Assembly (NCBI GenBank): GCA_964497495.1
Contig: CAZCCZ010000007.1
Location: 1-64,000, forward strand
From: CAXXOK01 sp964497495
GTDB lineage: Bacteria > Bacillota > Clostridia > Christensenellales > Aristaeellaceae
Reading direction: 5' to 3'
Length of the DNA: 64,000 nt
Part shown: positions 26,329-34,879 of the stretch, piece by piece
Layout: the number at the start of each line of letters is the position of its first letter
Numbering within the stretch: the first letter of the stretch is position 1
The notes under the pieces: generated by a model
Database searches by the model: none
Seen by the model: the letters and a program-made list of their open reading frames with translations, nothing else
Told to the model about the DNA's origin: nothing
Program-made: the position numbers and the translations under genes

Positions 26329-27535
26329 ACGCAAGCTCGGGCTCTGGAAGAACAGCTTTCAGATGTCCACGGCCAACATTTGGAACAGTAAAATGCGCTC
26401 TTTCCTGACGGTGCTGGGAATCGTCATCGGCGTTACCGCCATCATCGCGCTGGTAACCATTATGCAAAGCGCCACGTCGGAGGTGACGGCGGAGTTTATC
26501 TCCATGGGCACGGGACGCCTGGTGGTCAACGCCTCGGGTACGGCGCTCAAGTCCGGGCTGTCTGCCGCCGATCTGGAAAAAATCCGCTCGCTTCCCGACG
26601 TGCAGGGCGTGTCGCCCAGCGTGAGCCTTACGGCGACCGTCAAGTCGGATAACGAATGGACGGATAACGTGACCGTAGACGGCTACAACGAGGTGTACTT
26701 TCACCGCAACCCGGAACTGGTGGCGCGGGGACGCGCGCTGACGCCGTTGGACGTGGAGAGCCGCAACCACGTGGCCCTGCTGGATACCGCCGCGCAGAGC
26801 AAACTGTTCTTCGGCGAGGACCCGCTTGGAAAAAGCGTGAGCATCAACGGCTACGATTACCGGGTGATCGGCGTTCTTTCCGACGCGGACAGCAGCGACG
26901 TGATGATGCAGGTGCAGGGCGGCGGCTCGGACGATGGACGGATCATCATTCCGTATACCTCCGCCATGACGCTGGCCGGAAAACGGAACATCGCCTCGCT
27001 CAGCGTGTACGTCGCCGACACTTCGCTGACCAGCCAGGTGCAGGCCAGCCTGGAAAATACGCTGGACGCCGCGTTCAACAACAAGGATAATAGCTACAGC
27101 ATCATCAACATGGAAAGCCTTTTAAACACGATGGATACCATGATCTCCATGATGACCATGCTTCTGGTGGGCATCGCCTCCATCGCGTTGCTGGTGGGCG
27201 GTATCGGCATTATGAACATGATGCTAGTCACCGTGACCGAGCGCACCACGGAAATCGGCCTGCGCAAAGCGCTGGGCGCCGAACCCGGGCAGATTCAGCT
27301 GCAGTTTCTTATCGAATCGATCATATTAAGCCTTTCCGGCGGCGTAGCGGGCATCCTGCTGGGGCTGGGCGTATCCTACCTGTTCAGCATCGTCGCGGAT
27401 TTGTCCTTTGCCGTGTCCGGAACGGCTATCCTGCTGGGCGTGGGCTTCTCGGCGGCGGTCGGTATCGTATTCGGCTGGGCTCCCGCCAAGAAAGCCAGCG
27501 AACTGAACCCGATCGACGCGCTTCGCAGCGTGTGA
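26321..27535 (+). CDS. MacB/YknZ-type ABC transporter permease
   Basis: The product is 404 aa from the ATG at 26321, with GGGAGAG 5-7 bases upstream. One N-terminal helix (RSFLTVLGIVIGVTAIIAL) precedes a large extracellular core domain (about 65-275). Three C-terminal helices of the FtsX domain follow, with LVGGIGIMNMMLVTVTERT and GLRKALGAEPGQI as typical MacB signatures, ending NPIDALRSV. With the ATPase and adaptors it should export a peptide, lipopeptide or toxic compound; the substrate cannot be read. Confidence 0.95.
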   Translation: MLRRKLGLWKNSFQMSTANIWNSKMRSFLTVLGIVIGVTAIIALVTIMQSATSEVTAEFISMGTGRLVVNASGTALKSGLSAADLEKIRSLPDVQGVSPSVSLTATVKSDNEWTDNVTVDGYNEVYFHRNPELVARGRALTPLDVESRNHVALLDTAAQSKLFFGEDPLGKSVSINGYDYRVIGVLSDADSSDVMMQVQGGGSDDGRIIIPYTSAMTLAGKRNIASLSVYVADTSLTSQVQASLENTLDAAFNNKDNSYSIINMESLLNTMDTMISMMTMLLVGIASIALLVGGIGIMNMMLVTVTERTTEIGLRKALGAEPGQIQLQFLIESIILSLSGGVAGILLGLGVSYLFSIVADLSFAVSGTAILLGVGFSAAVGIVFGWAPAKKASELNPIDALRSV

Positions 27536-27556
27536 CCCATAGAAAGGACATGAATT

Positions 27557-28642
27557 ATGTTGAGGAAAGCAATGGTTTCGCTGCTGACCCTGTGCCTGCT
27601 GCTTGCGGTTGTTCCCGCGCTCGCGGATACGGCGTCCGGCGGCGCTTCGTACTCCGGCAAGATCGAATACCGGGACACCGTAACCGTAAAGGCGCCCTTC
27701 GGGGGCACGCTGGAGGCGTACTCCCTGCGCGCGGGCGATGCCGTAACCGCCGGGGAGACGCTGTTTACCCTTTCGACCACCAAGATCTACGCGCCCTTTA
27801 ACGGCGTCGTGCGCGGCCTGCGGGCCGTGCCAGGCGACGAGGCGTCGGGCGTTGCCGAACGGTACGGCGCGCTCCTGTACCTGGAGCCGGAAAGCAAATT
27901 CGCCGTCGACGCCTCCAGCGCGGGGGCTTACGACAGCACGGACAACCATAACGCGAACCGATACCTGAACCAGGGCGACGTCGTATACCTGCAGAGCACC
28001 GAGGACCACGCGCGCACCGGCGAAGGCGTCGTTACCACGGTGGACGGCCGTGATTTTACCGTGGAAGTTTCAAGCGGCAATCTGGACCCCGAGGATTCGG
28101 TAACCGTCTATCGCGACGCCGGGATGGCCACATCCGGCAGGCTCGCGCGCAGCGCCAGGGTACGGCACGCGGAGGCCGCCGCGATCACCGCGGAGGGCAG
28201 CGTGCTTCGGTGTGCCGTTCAGGAAGGGCAAAGCGTGAAGCGCGGCGACCTGCTGCTGGAAACGGTATCCGGCACGCTGGACGGGCTGAAACCTGTCGGC
28301 GACACGATCGCCGCGCCCGCGGACGGCGTACTGGTGAGCGTCGATAAGACCGCCGGCGCCGCGGTCGCCAAGGACGATGTGCTGGCGACTTTCTACGAGC
28401 AATCGTCGCTTCAGGCCGTGTTCGACATCGATGAAAGCGACCTGTCTTCCGTTTCCGAAGGGATGAAACTGACTGTTACGCCGGATGCCTTCGCGGGAAG
28501 TGCGGAGATCGCAGGCACTATCGAATCCATCTCTTCCATCCCCGTTTCGGAAGAAGGGAGCGCGCAGTACGCCGTATACGTAAAGCTGGAGAATACGGAC
28601 AGTTTGCGCTGCGGCATGAGCGTAACGGTTCGGCTGCCCTGA
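27557..28642 (+). CDS. Second HlyD-like adaptor/secretion protein of the exporter
   Basis: A 361-aa protein with a cleavable-looking signal (VSLLTLCLLLAVVPALA). Lipoyl-like segments are VTVKAPFGGTLEAYSLRAGD and VTAGETLFTLSTTKIYAPFN, and a second pair GDTIAAPADGVLVSVDKTAG lies near residue 255. A beta-barrel end (LENTDSLRCGMSVTVRLP) closes it. It is 20 bases after the permease gene and before a terminator. Having a second, differently built adaptor at the end of an exporter operon is uncommon. It may be a soluble accessory or a partner of the first adaptor. Confidence 0.82.
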   Translation: MLRKAMVSLLTLCLLLAVVPALADTASGGASYSGKIEYRDTVTVKAPFGGTLEAYSLRAGDAVTAGETLFTLSTTKIYAPFNGVVRGLRAVPGDEASGVAERYGALLYLEPESKFAVDASSAGAYDSTDNHNANRYLNQGDVVYLQSTEDHARTGEGVVTTVDGRDFTVEVSSGNLDPEDSVTVYRDAGMATSGRLARSARVRHAEAAAITAEGSVLRCAVQEGQSVKRGDLLLETVSGTLDGLKPVGDTIAAPADGVLVSVDKTAGAAVAKDDVLATFYEQSSLQAVFDIDESDLSSVSEGMKLTVTPDAFAGSAEIAGTIESISSIPVSEEGSAQYAVYVKLENTDSLRCGMSVTVRLP

Positions 28643-28658
28643 CGGTCCGCATGGGAAC

Positions 28659-28692
28659 GAAACGGTCCCGCCTCGTCCGGCGGGACCGTTTC
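28659..28692 (+). terminator. Terminator after the exporter operon
   Basis: A perfect 14-bp stem (GAAACGGTCCCGCC, 28659-28672, with 28679-28692) and a 6-base loop, 17 bases after the adaptor stop. The following bases hold only a weak T-tract. Confidence 0.75.
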
Positions 28693-28725
28693 GCGCGTTT
28701 ACGAAGGTAAACAATCCCTGCGCTA

Positions 28726-28755
28726 TTGACACGCGCGAAAAACGAATATTATAAT
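28726..28755 (+). promoter_or_regulatory. Sigma-A promoter of the PIG-L/glycosyltransferase genes
   Basis: TTGACA (28726-28731) and TATAAT (28750-28755) separated by 18 bases, about 75 bases before the ATG at 28832. Confidence 0.85.
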
Positions 28756-28831
28756 TAATCATGATAGAGCCGTGCCGGGCCTGTTCCGGAGCGGTTCGAC
28801 CATCGGCCTGATAAGCCCGGCAAGGAGAATT

Positions 28832-30535
28832 ATGGAAAGCGCTCCGTCCAAACCAGACCGCCGAACGCTCCGGAAGCGGGCGCTCATACTGGCCGTTCTG
28901 CTCGCGTCTATAGCCGTCGCGTGCGGAGTGCTATTTTTCGCGCTGTATCACAGCGCGTATCCCGGTACGGAAAACAGTTTTTTTTCTTCGGCTTTCGTTC
29001 GGAACCGCAAGGTGCTCGTGCTGATTCCCCACGAGGATGACGAGATCAACTTGGCTTACGGCGTTATCGATTCTTTCGAACAGGCCGGCGGGGACGTGAC
29101 CGTCGCCTTTGAAACCAACGGAGACGCGAAAACGGACCCCGATCTGCGGGTCGGTGAAGCGGTAAGGACAACCGCGCTGATGGGCGTTCCCGGCTCGAAC
29201 CTCGTTTTTCTGGGATACGGCGACCACGTTTTTAACCCTCCGCTGTACAAGGGGGACCCGGACGCGGTGCGCACCGGCGACGCGGGGCGTTCCCGCACCT
29301 ACGGCGCGGCCGGGTATACGGATTTCCACACGAAGCTTTTCGGAGAGGCTGCCGAATGCACGCTTGCCAACGCGGAGGCTGACTTGCGGCGGTTGATACG
29401 GGAACTGCGACCGGATGTGATCTTCGTAAACGACACCGACGACCACGTGGATCACGTTTCGCTTTCCATGATCTTCGACGCTGTGATGGGAAAGCTGCTG
29501 CGGGAGGAAAGCGATTACAGGCCGCTGGTTTTCAAGGGGTTCGCCTACGATTACGCCTGGCACGGCAACGAGGACTTTTATCGAATTCCGCTTCTGAGCG
29601 CGAAACAACCGTGGCAGCCCGACAGCTATTCCACCTGTTACGCATGGAACGAACGGGTACGCTTCGTGATGCCCGGCGAGTACCTTAGCTACACGCTTCG
29701 CGCGTCGAAGCTGCGCGCGCTGCTGGGCTGCTACCGCAGCCAGAACGCGTTAGCAAAAGAGGCTAATCTGTTAAACGGCGATAAGGTTTTTTGGGAAAGG
29801 CGCACGGACAACCTCGCGCTTTCGGCACGCGTGACGGCAACCAGCGGCGACGCCGTGCGACTGACCGATTTCGTTTTGCAAGGATACAGCGACGATCCCC
29901 TTTACGGTTGCTGGTTTCCCGAACCGAGCGACCCGAACCCGACGATCCGCTTTCAGTGGAATGCGCCGCAGGATATCGGGCAGCTCGTATTCTACGACGC
30001 GCCCGCGCCCGCCGGGGATATCCGCGCCGTGCGCGTATCCGTCAACGGCGGGCAGCCTGTTCCCTTCGCTTTGCCGGACGGTACGGGAAAGCCCTGTCGC
30101 ATGGAACTGAAAAGCCGAAACGTGACCGACCTGTCGGTGGAAATAGACGCGGCGGGAAACGGCGAAACCGGGTTATTCGAGATCGAGGTTTTACCCGCCC
30201 GAAACGAAGAAACGCAGTGGATCAAGCTTACGGACACGGACGATAATTTCTGTTACGAGCTGCCCTGCGCGGCGGGCGCGCCCTTCACGCTTTCCCTGTA
30301 CGGATATCCGCACACGCCCGCAGATGCGTCGGCGGAACTGTGGCGGGGCGGAAAGCTCGTCGCGTATCCCACGTATGAAAACGGCGTTTTTCAAATCCCC
30401 GCGCTTGACGCCGGGCGGTATACGCTGCGGGTGACGAGCGGCAACTGCACGGACGAAGCGGTTTTACGGGTTGGTGTAAGCATGGTTTGGCAACGGGGCC
30501 TCCAATGGCTGGAACGGCGTCTGGACGGACAATAA
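28832..30535 (+). CDS. Membrane-anchored PIG-L family deacetylase
   Basis: The product is about 567 aa from the ATG at 28832 (AAGGAG 4 bases before). An N-terminal anchor (ALILAVLLASIAVACGVLFF) is followed by a PIG-L (LmbE-like) domain. Its zinc motifs are PHEDDEINLAYG near residue 70 and DTDDHVDHVSLS near 200, which match PHxDD and HxxH. By family these enzymes remove N-acetyl groups from GlcNAc-containing lipids or glycans. The C-terminal ~200 aa (from about 365) hold beta-rich, carbohydrate-binding-like sequence (GQLVFYDAPAPAGDIRAVRV). The glycosyltransferase gene follows 70 bases later, which suggests surface-glycan modification outside the membrane. Confidence 0.86.
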   Translation: MESAPSKPDRRTLRKRALILAVLLASIAVACGVLFFALYHSAYPGTENSFFSSAFVRNRKVLVLIPHEDDEINLAYGVIDSFEQAGGDVTVAFETNGDAKTDPDLRVGEAVRTTALMGVPGSNLVFLGYGDHVFNPPLYKGDPDAVRTGDAGRSRTYGAAGYTDFHTKLFGEAAECTLANAEADLRRLIRELRPDVIFVNDTDDHVDHVSLSMIFDAVMGKLLREESDYRPLVFKGFAYDYAWHGNEDFYRIPLLSAKQPWQPDSYSTCYAWNERVRFVMPGEYLSYTLRASKLRALLGCYRSQNALAKEANLLNGDKVFWERRTDNLALSARVTATSGDAVRLTDFVLQGYSDDPLYGCWFPEPSDPNPTIRFQWNAPQDIGQLVFYDAPAPAGDIRAVRVSVNGGQPVPFALPDGTGKPCRMELKSRNVTDLSVEIDAAGNGETGLFEIEVLPARNEETQWIKLTDTDDNFCYELPCAAGAPFTLSLYGYPHTPADASAELWRGGKLVAYPTYENGVFQIPALDAGRYTLRVTSGNCTDEAVLRVGVSMVWQRGLQWLERRLDGQ

Positions 30536-30606
30536 TGCGGTCGCCGCCGGCGAATGAATATGAATGATTGATAATTGAAACTGAAATCGAAGGGGTATGG
30601 ATACGA

Positions 30607-32154
30607 ATGCGGCGGCACGGGACACGAATATATCAAACGACGGGGAAACGGTACTCTGTCTTTTCCATAGCAGCGGGAGCGCTATTTCTGGTTATTCTCG
30701 GGGTGATCGTCGCGGGGCAGCGCGCATTTTCTTTCGCATACGACCGGACGTATCTTCTTGCGAACTGGTGGATAATGCTGATCGTCCTCGCGTTGCTTTC
30801 GGCGATTGCGTGGGGGAGGCGCTTTTTTATTGGGAAGCCGCGAAGGGCAGCGCCCTTGAAATGGTTTCTTCCGGTGTATTTCACCGCGCTGCTGGCCTTG
30901 CAGCTGGTAGCGACGCACAGCATTTGGTTCTACCCCGGCTGGGACGTCAACAGGGTGTGGCAAACCGCGGCGCAGATAGCGGCGGGGGAAACGTTCGACG
31001 GAAGCTATTTCGCCATGTGCCCCAATAACGCCATCATCACGATGATACTGGTTGCGCCGTTATGGGTGGCGGGCCGCCTGGGGCTTGCCGTTCCCTACGC
31101 GGTGCTGCCGTATCTGAGCGCGGCGCTTGTGAACGCCGCGTGCTTCGTATGCGTGTTATGCGTCCGAAAACTGACGAAAAGCCGTCTTGCGCGGGCGGGT
31201 TCTCTTTTTTTCTGCACGACGTGGATCGCATTTTCCGCGACCGTTACCGTACCCTATACCGACACTTTCTCCATCCTGTTTCCCGTGCTGGCGCTCTATA
31301 CGTATCTGTCCGACCTGCGGACGTTTCCCAAATGGCTGCTGATCGCGCTGCTCAGTTCGGTGGGCGCGGCGATCAAGCCCACGGCGGCCATCTTTCTCAT
31401 CGCGCTGGTTTTGGTTTCAGCGTTCCGTTTCTTTCCGCTTTCCCGTATGACCCCCGAACGCCGCAGGCGTACGGCGGCGATTCTGGCGGCGATCGTTATC
31501 GGGGTGCTTCCCGGAAGAGCGCTGTATCATGGCGCCATCCTCTATCTGGGCGGGGATACGCAGCCGCAGGGGCAGCTTTGCGATACGCATTACCTGATGC
31601 TGGGAATGAACAACGAAACCTACGGCGGCCATTCCCCGGCGGACAACGAATTTTCGCTTTCCTATCCAACGCTGGAAGAACGCAGAACCGCCACACTCAG
31701 GGAGGCCTGGCGGCGGTTTTCCGCGCGCGGCGTCGCGGGCAACCTTCGCTTTTTCACGATCAAACTGTATAAAGCTTATTCGGACGGCACGCTGGCTTCC
31801 AACACCAGTTACCTGAAAACGGAAACACCCCTGCGGACCGACGCGTTCAGCGTCACGCTCAGAAAATTCTACGATCCGAAAAAGGACGAGGGCATCCTGG
31901 CCGCAACCGTGGAACAGGGCCTGTGGATATCGATCCTCACGTTGTGTGCCATACTCCTTTTGCGCCGCCGCGGCAGCGGAATCACAGCGCTGCTGGGCTT
32001 TACGCTGGCGGGCGTTACGGCGTACCTGCTGCTGTTTGAAGTGTGGCCCCGTTATCTGTTCCTGTACGCGCCGTTTTTCGTCGTCTCCGCCTCGCTGGGG
32101 CTTGAACGGCTGAGGTGGCCTACTCGCCTGCGTTGGCGGAAACAGGCGGAATAG
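30607..32154 (+). CDS. Integral-membrane glycosyltransferase (GT39/ArnT-like)
   Basis: About 515 aa with roughly ten to twelve hydrophobic helices. The first extracellular loop has FYPGWDVNRVWQ, whose Asp fits the catalytic acidic residue of lipid-phosphate-sugar-dependent (PMT/ArnT) transferases. Frames open earlier at a TTG (30568), but the ATG at 30607 follows AAGGGG and begins the basic N-terminus MRRHGTRI. By family such proteins transfer a sugar from polyprenyl phosphate to protein or glycan on the outside. It ends at a two-way terminator shared with the converging signalling operon. The acceptor is unknown. Confidence 0.78.
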   Translation: MRRHGTRIYQTTGKRYSVFSIAAGALFLVILGVIVAGQRAFSFAYDRTYLLANWWIMLIVLALLSAIAWGRRFFIGKPRRAAPLKWFLPVYFTALLALQLVATHSIWFYPGWDVNRVWQTAAQIAAGETFDGSYFAMCPNNAIITMILVAPLWVAGRLGLAVPYAVLPYLSAALVNAACFVCVLCVRKLTKSRLARAGSLFFCTTWIAFSATVTVPYTDTFSILFPVLALYTYLSDLRTFPKWLLIALLSSVGAAIKPTAAIFLIALVLVSAFRFFPLSRMTPERRRRTAAILAAIVIGVLPGRALYHGAILYLGGDTQPQGQLCDTHYLMLGMNNETYGGHSPADNEFSLSYPTLEERRTATLREAWRRFSARGVAGNLRFFTIKLYKAYSDGTLASNTSYLKTETPLRTDAFSVTLRKFYDPKKDEGILAATVEQGLWISILTLCAILLLRRRGSGITALLGFTLAGVTAYLLLFEVWPRYLFLYAPFFVVSASLGLERLRWPTRLRWRKQAE

Positions 32155-32278
32155 ATTAACGGATAACTGCGGTTCGGGGAGCAAACCATACGGACTCCTC
32201 CGGCACGCCTTATCCCCTGATGCGGGTTTTTGGGAATTAGGCGTGACTGTATATAAATAGAACGGGTAAGGAACGTAA

Positions 32279-32321
32279 AAAGAACGTGAAAGCGTGGCGG
32301 TGGGCTGCTTTCGCGTTCTTT
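32279..32321. terminator. Bidirectional terminator between converging operons
   Basis: AAAGAACGTGAAAGC (32279-32293) pairs with GCTTTCGCGTTCTTT (32307-32321) with one mismatch. It has A-rich and T-rich flanks, and lies between the plus-strand glycosyltransferase stop and the minus-strand EAL protein stop. Confidence 0.82.
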
Positions 32322-32352
32322 GCATCTTTCGGTGCTTTCACGGCCGGAGGAT

Positions 32353-34827
32353 TCAGTTCCGTTCCCTGAGGATCGCGACGGCCGCGTCTTCATCCAGCGG
32401 CCTGCTGAAAAGATATCCCTGCATCATATCGCAGCCGTGCTCCGCCAGATACCGTTTCTGCGCTTCGTGCTCCACGCCTTCGGCAACCACGAGGTGACCC
32501 ATTTTATGCGCGATCGAAATGATGTCCCCGGTAATCGCCCGATCGGGTTGCAGGATCAAGAGCTTGTCGATGAAGGACTTATCGATTTTTACGATATCCG
32601 CGCGTAATTCCCGCTCGCGGGACAGGGAAGAATACCCGGTTCCGAAATCGTCTATGGAGATCAGAACGCCCCGCCTGGCCAGAGGCTCCAGTTTTTCGTT
32701 GATGGCGACGTAGTTATTCACGAACATCGTTTCGGTTATTTCGATGCCGATAGACCCGGGCGCGACCCCGTACCGGTCGAGCGTTTGTAGGAATTCCGTT
32801 TCGAAATCCCCGCGAAGAACCTGGATAACGGATACGTTTACGAATACGCGGATGTCGCTGTGTCCCTCCGCTTCCAATCGCTTGCGGAACGCGCAGGACA
32901 TTTCCAGCACGGCGCGGCCCACCGGGATGATCAGCTGGTTTTCTTCCGCGATGGGTATGAAATCCAGCGGCGATACCGGGCCGAGCTTGTCGCACTGAAA
33001 ACGGGCGAGCGCTTCAAACTCCTCCACCCGGTTGTTCGCAAGGTTGAGGATCGGCTGGAATTGCAGGAACAACCGCGCCTCTTTCGACCCGTCGATAAAC
33101 TGCATGAGGGCCTTTTTAATCTCCGTTTCGCGCCCGGCGGCTATTTCCATATCACGGTCGAAGAAGCGGAAACCGAAGCTGACGCCTTCGCTGGCACGTT
33201 CCGCGGCTGTGGACGCCTTCAGGATCACGTTTTCGGCCTCGCAACGGTAACAGTCGAACTCCAGTATGCCGATACCGCACCCTGCGGTTCTCAGAATCTG
33301 GATCCCGTCGATCAACTGAATGACGGAACGGCTGAACTCAATCAGTTCGTTCGCGTCACGGTACCGTTTGATATAGAAGGCATATCGTTCTAAAGAAATC
33401 TGAAACAAATCGCGGTTGCGATCCGCCAGTTTGAGCAGGCTGACGGCCAGTTCCCGGATGATTTTTTCGCTGTATCCGTACCCGTAGGTCAGGCTGATGG
33501 CGTTAATCTTTCGCAGGCTGATCAGTACGATCGCCCGCGAACCGCCGGAATATCCCGATGATTCCTGAGCCAGCGTGTTTTCCAGGTATACGCGGTTGTG
33601 CAGCCCCGTAAGACTGTCGATTTCGCTGATATGCTTCAGTTTGATCTCTTGCTCTTTTCGATCCGTAATATCGATGATGATTCCTTCCAGCGCAAGAACG
33701 GTGCCGCTGACGGGGCCGAAAACGCCCTGGCCCATTTCAAGCACCCATTTCCGCTGACCGGATGCCGTAATGATCTCATACTCGCCCTTGAACGGCTGGC
33801 GGGAGGCCAATACGCGTTCCCATTCATTCCAAAGAAATTCCCTGTACTCCGGCACGACAAGGTCGATAAATGCGACGTCCCGGTTGCCCAAAAGGTTTTC
33901 GGGCCGGTACCCCGTCAACGCATAGCATCCTTCGGATACGAAGCGCATCGTCCACTCGCGGTTGTTATCACACCGGTAGGCCATGCCGGGAAGGTTGGCA
34001 AGCAGTACGGTTTTGCTGCGCTCGCTTTCGCTCAGTGCGCTTTCCACGGCTTTGCGCTTGCTGATATCCTGAACCAGACACAGATGGTTGTAGTGGATGT
34101 CGCTTCTCCGGTTGAGCGGCGCGAGGATGATCTCCGCCCAGACGACGCTTCCGTCCGGGCGAATGAAGCGTTTCTCCAGCGAATACCCTTCGATCTCGCC
34201 GGCCGTGAACTGGCGGTACAGCGCCATTTCTTTGGGCAGGTCGTCCGGGTGTGTGATCTGCGCCCAGCCAAGGGCGATCAGTTCCTCACGCGTCCGCCCG
34301 GTAATCCGCTCGTACGCGGCGTTGAACACCGTCTGCTCCTCGTTGCCGGCGTCCGGTTGCGCGCTGTGCGAAAGCGCGATGCCGATGGGCGCCTGGTCAA
34401 GCAGCGTGTTCAGCGTAAGGCTGCTTTCGTACAGCGTTTCTTCGTAAAGCCTTTGGATTCTCAGCAGTTCCAGGTGAATGCCGATTCGTACGCGGAGTGA
34501 TTCCAGGTTGACCGGCTTGCGGATAAAATCCACCGCGCCTGATTTCAGACCGCGGATTTCTTTATCCAGTTCGTTGTAGTTGGTCAAAATAATGGTGCGA
34601 AGCCGTTTGCTTCTATCGGTTTCCTTCAGCTTGTCCAGCACCTCGAACCCGTTCATCACGGGCATGTTCAGGTCGAGGATCATCAGGTCGATATCCGGGT
34701 TCGCTTCGATCATCTCCAGCGCTTCACGACCGTCGCCGGCGGTCAGCACTACGAAATCGGACAGCATATTCTGAATAATCATCCGATCAGTCGAAGAATC
34801 GTCGACGATCAGCAATTTCTCAGCCAT
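32353..34827 (-). CDS. Receiver-PAS-PAS-GGDEF(degenerate)-EAL protein, probable c-di-GMP phosphodiesterase
   Basis: About 824 aa from the ATG at 34827 (AGGAGGG upstream). The receiver has LLIVDDSSTDR, Asp52 in MILDLNMPVMNG and Lys in DFIRKPVNL. Two PAS domains with PAC parts lie at about 145-265 and 275-395. The GGDEF region at about 410-560 has SLERYAFYI where GGDEF is expected, so it cannot be a normal cyclase. The EAL domain (575-820) keeps EALARF, NVSVIQVL, ITETMFVNN, IDDFGTGYSS, KIDKSFID, VAEGVE and QGYLFSRPL, so c-di-GMP hydrolysis is likely. It is the last gene of a minus-strand operon after the hybrid kinase, which probably phosphorylates the receiver. Confidence 0.92.
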   Translation of the reverse strand: MAEKLLIVDDSSTDRMIIQNMLSDFVVLTAGDGREALEMIEANPDIDLMILDLNMPVMNGFEVLDKLKETDRSKRLRTIILTNYNELDKEIRGLKSGAVDFIRKPVNLESLRVRIGIHLELLRIQRLYEETLYESSLTLNTLLDQAPIGIALSHSAQPDAGNEEQTVFNAAYERITGRTREELIALGWAQITHPDDLPKEMALYRQFTAGEIEGYSLEKRFIRPDGSVVWAEIILAPLNRRSDIHYNHLCLVQDISKRKAVESALSESERSKTVLLANLPGMAYRCDNNREWTMRFVSEGCYALTGYRPENLLGNRDVAFIDLVVPEYREFLWNEWERVLASRQPFKGEYEIITASGQRKWVLEMGQGVFGPVSGTVLALEGIIIDITDRKEQEIKLKHISEIDSLTGLHNRVYLENTLAQESSGYSGGSRAIVLISLRKINAISLTYGYGYSEKIIRELAVSLLKLADRNRDLFQISLERYAFYIKRYRDANELIEFSRSVIQLIDGIQILRTAGCGIGILEFDCYRCEAENVILKASTAAERASEGVSFGFRFFDRDMEIAAGRETEIKKALMQFIDGSKEARLFLQFQPILNLANNRVEEFEALARFQCDKLGPVSPLDFIPIAEENQLIIPVGRAVLEMSCAFRKRLEAEGHSDIRVFVNVSVIQVLRGDFETEFLQTLDRYGVAPGSIGIEITETMFVNNYVAINEKLEPLARRGVLISIDDFGTGYSSLSRERELRADIVKIDKSFIDKLLILQPDRAITGDIISIAHKMGHLVVAEGVEHEAQKRYLAEHGCDMMQGYLFSRPLDEDAAVAILRERN

Positions 34828-34879
34828 GGGAACCCTCCTTCTTTGCAACCGATGAACCTGCGCCCGGGTACGCGAACGT

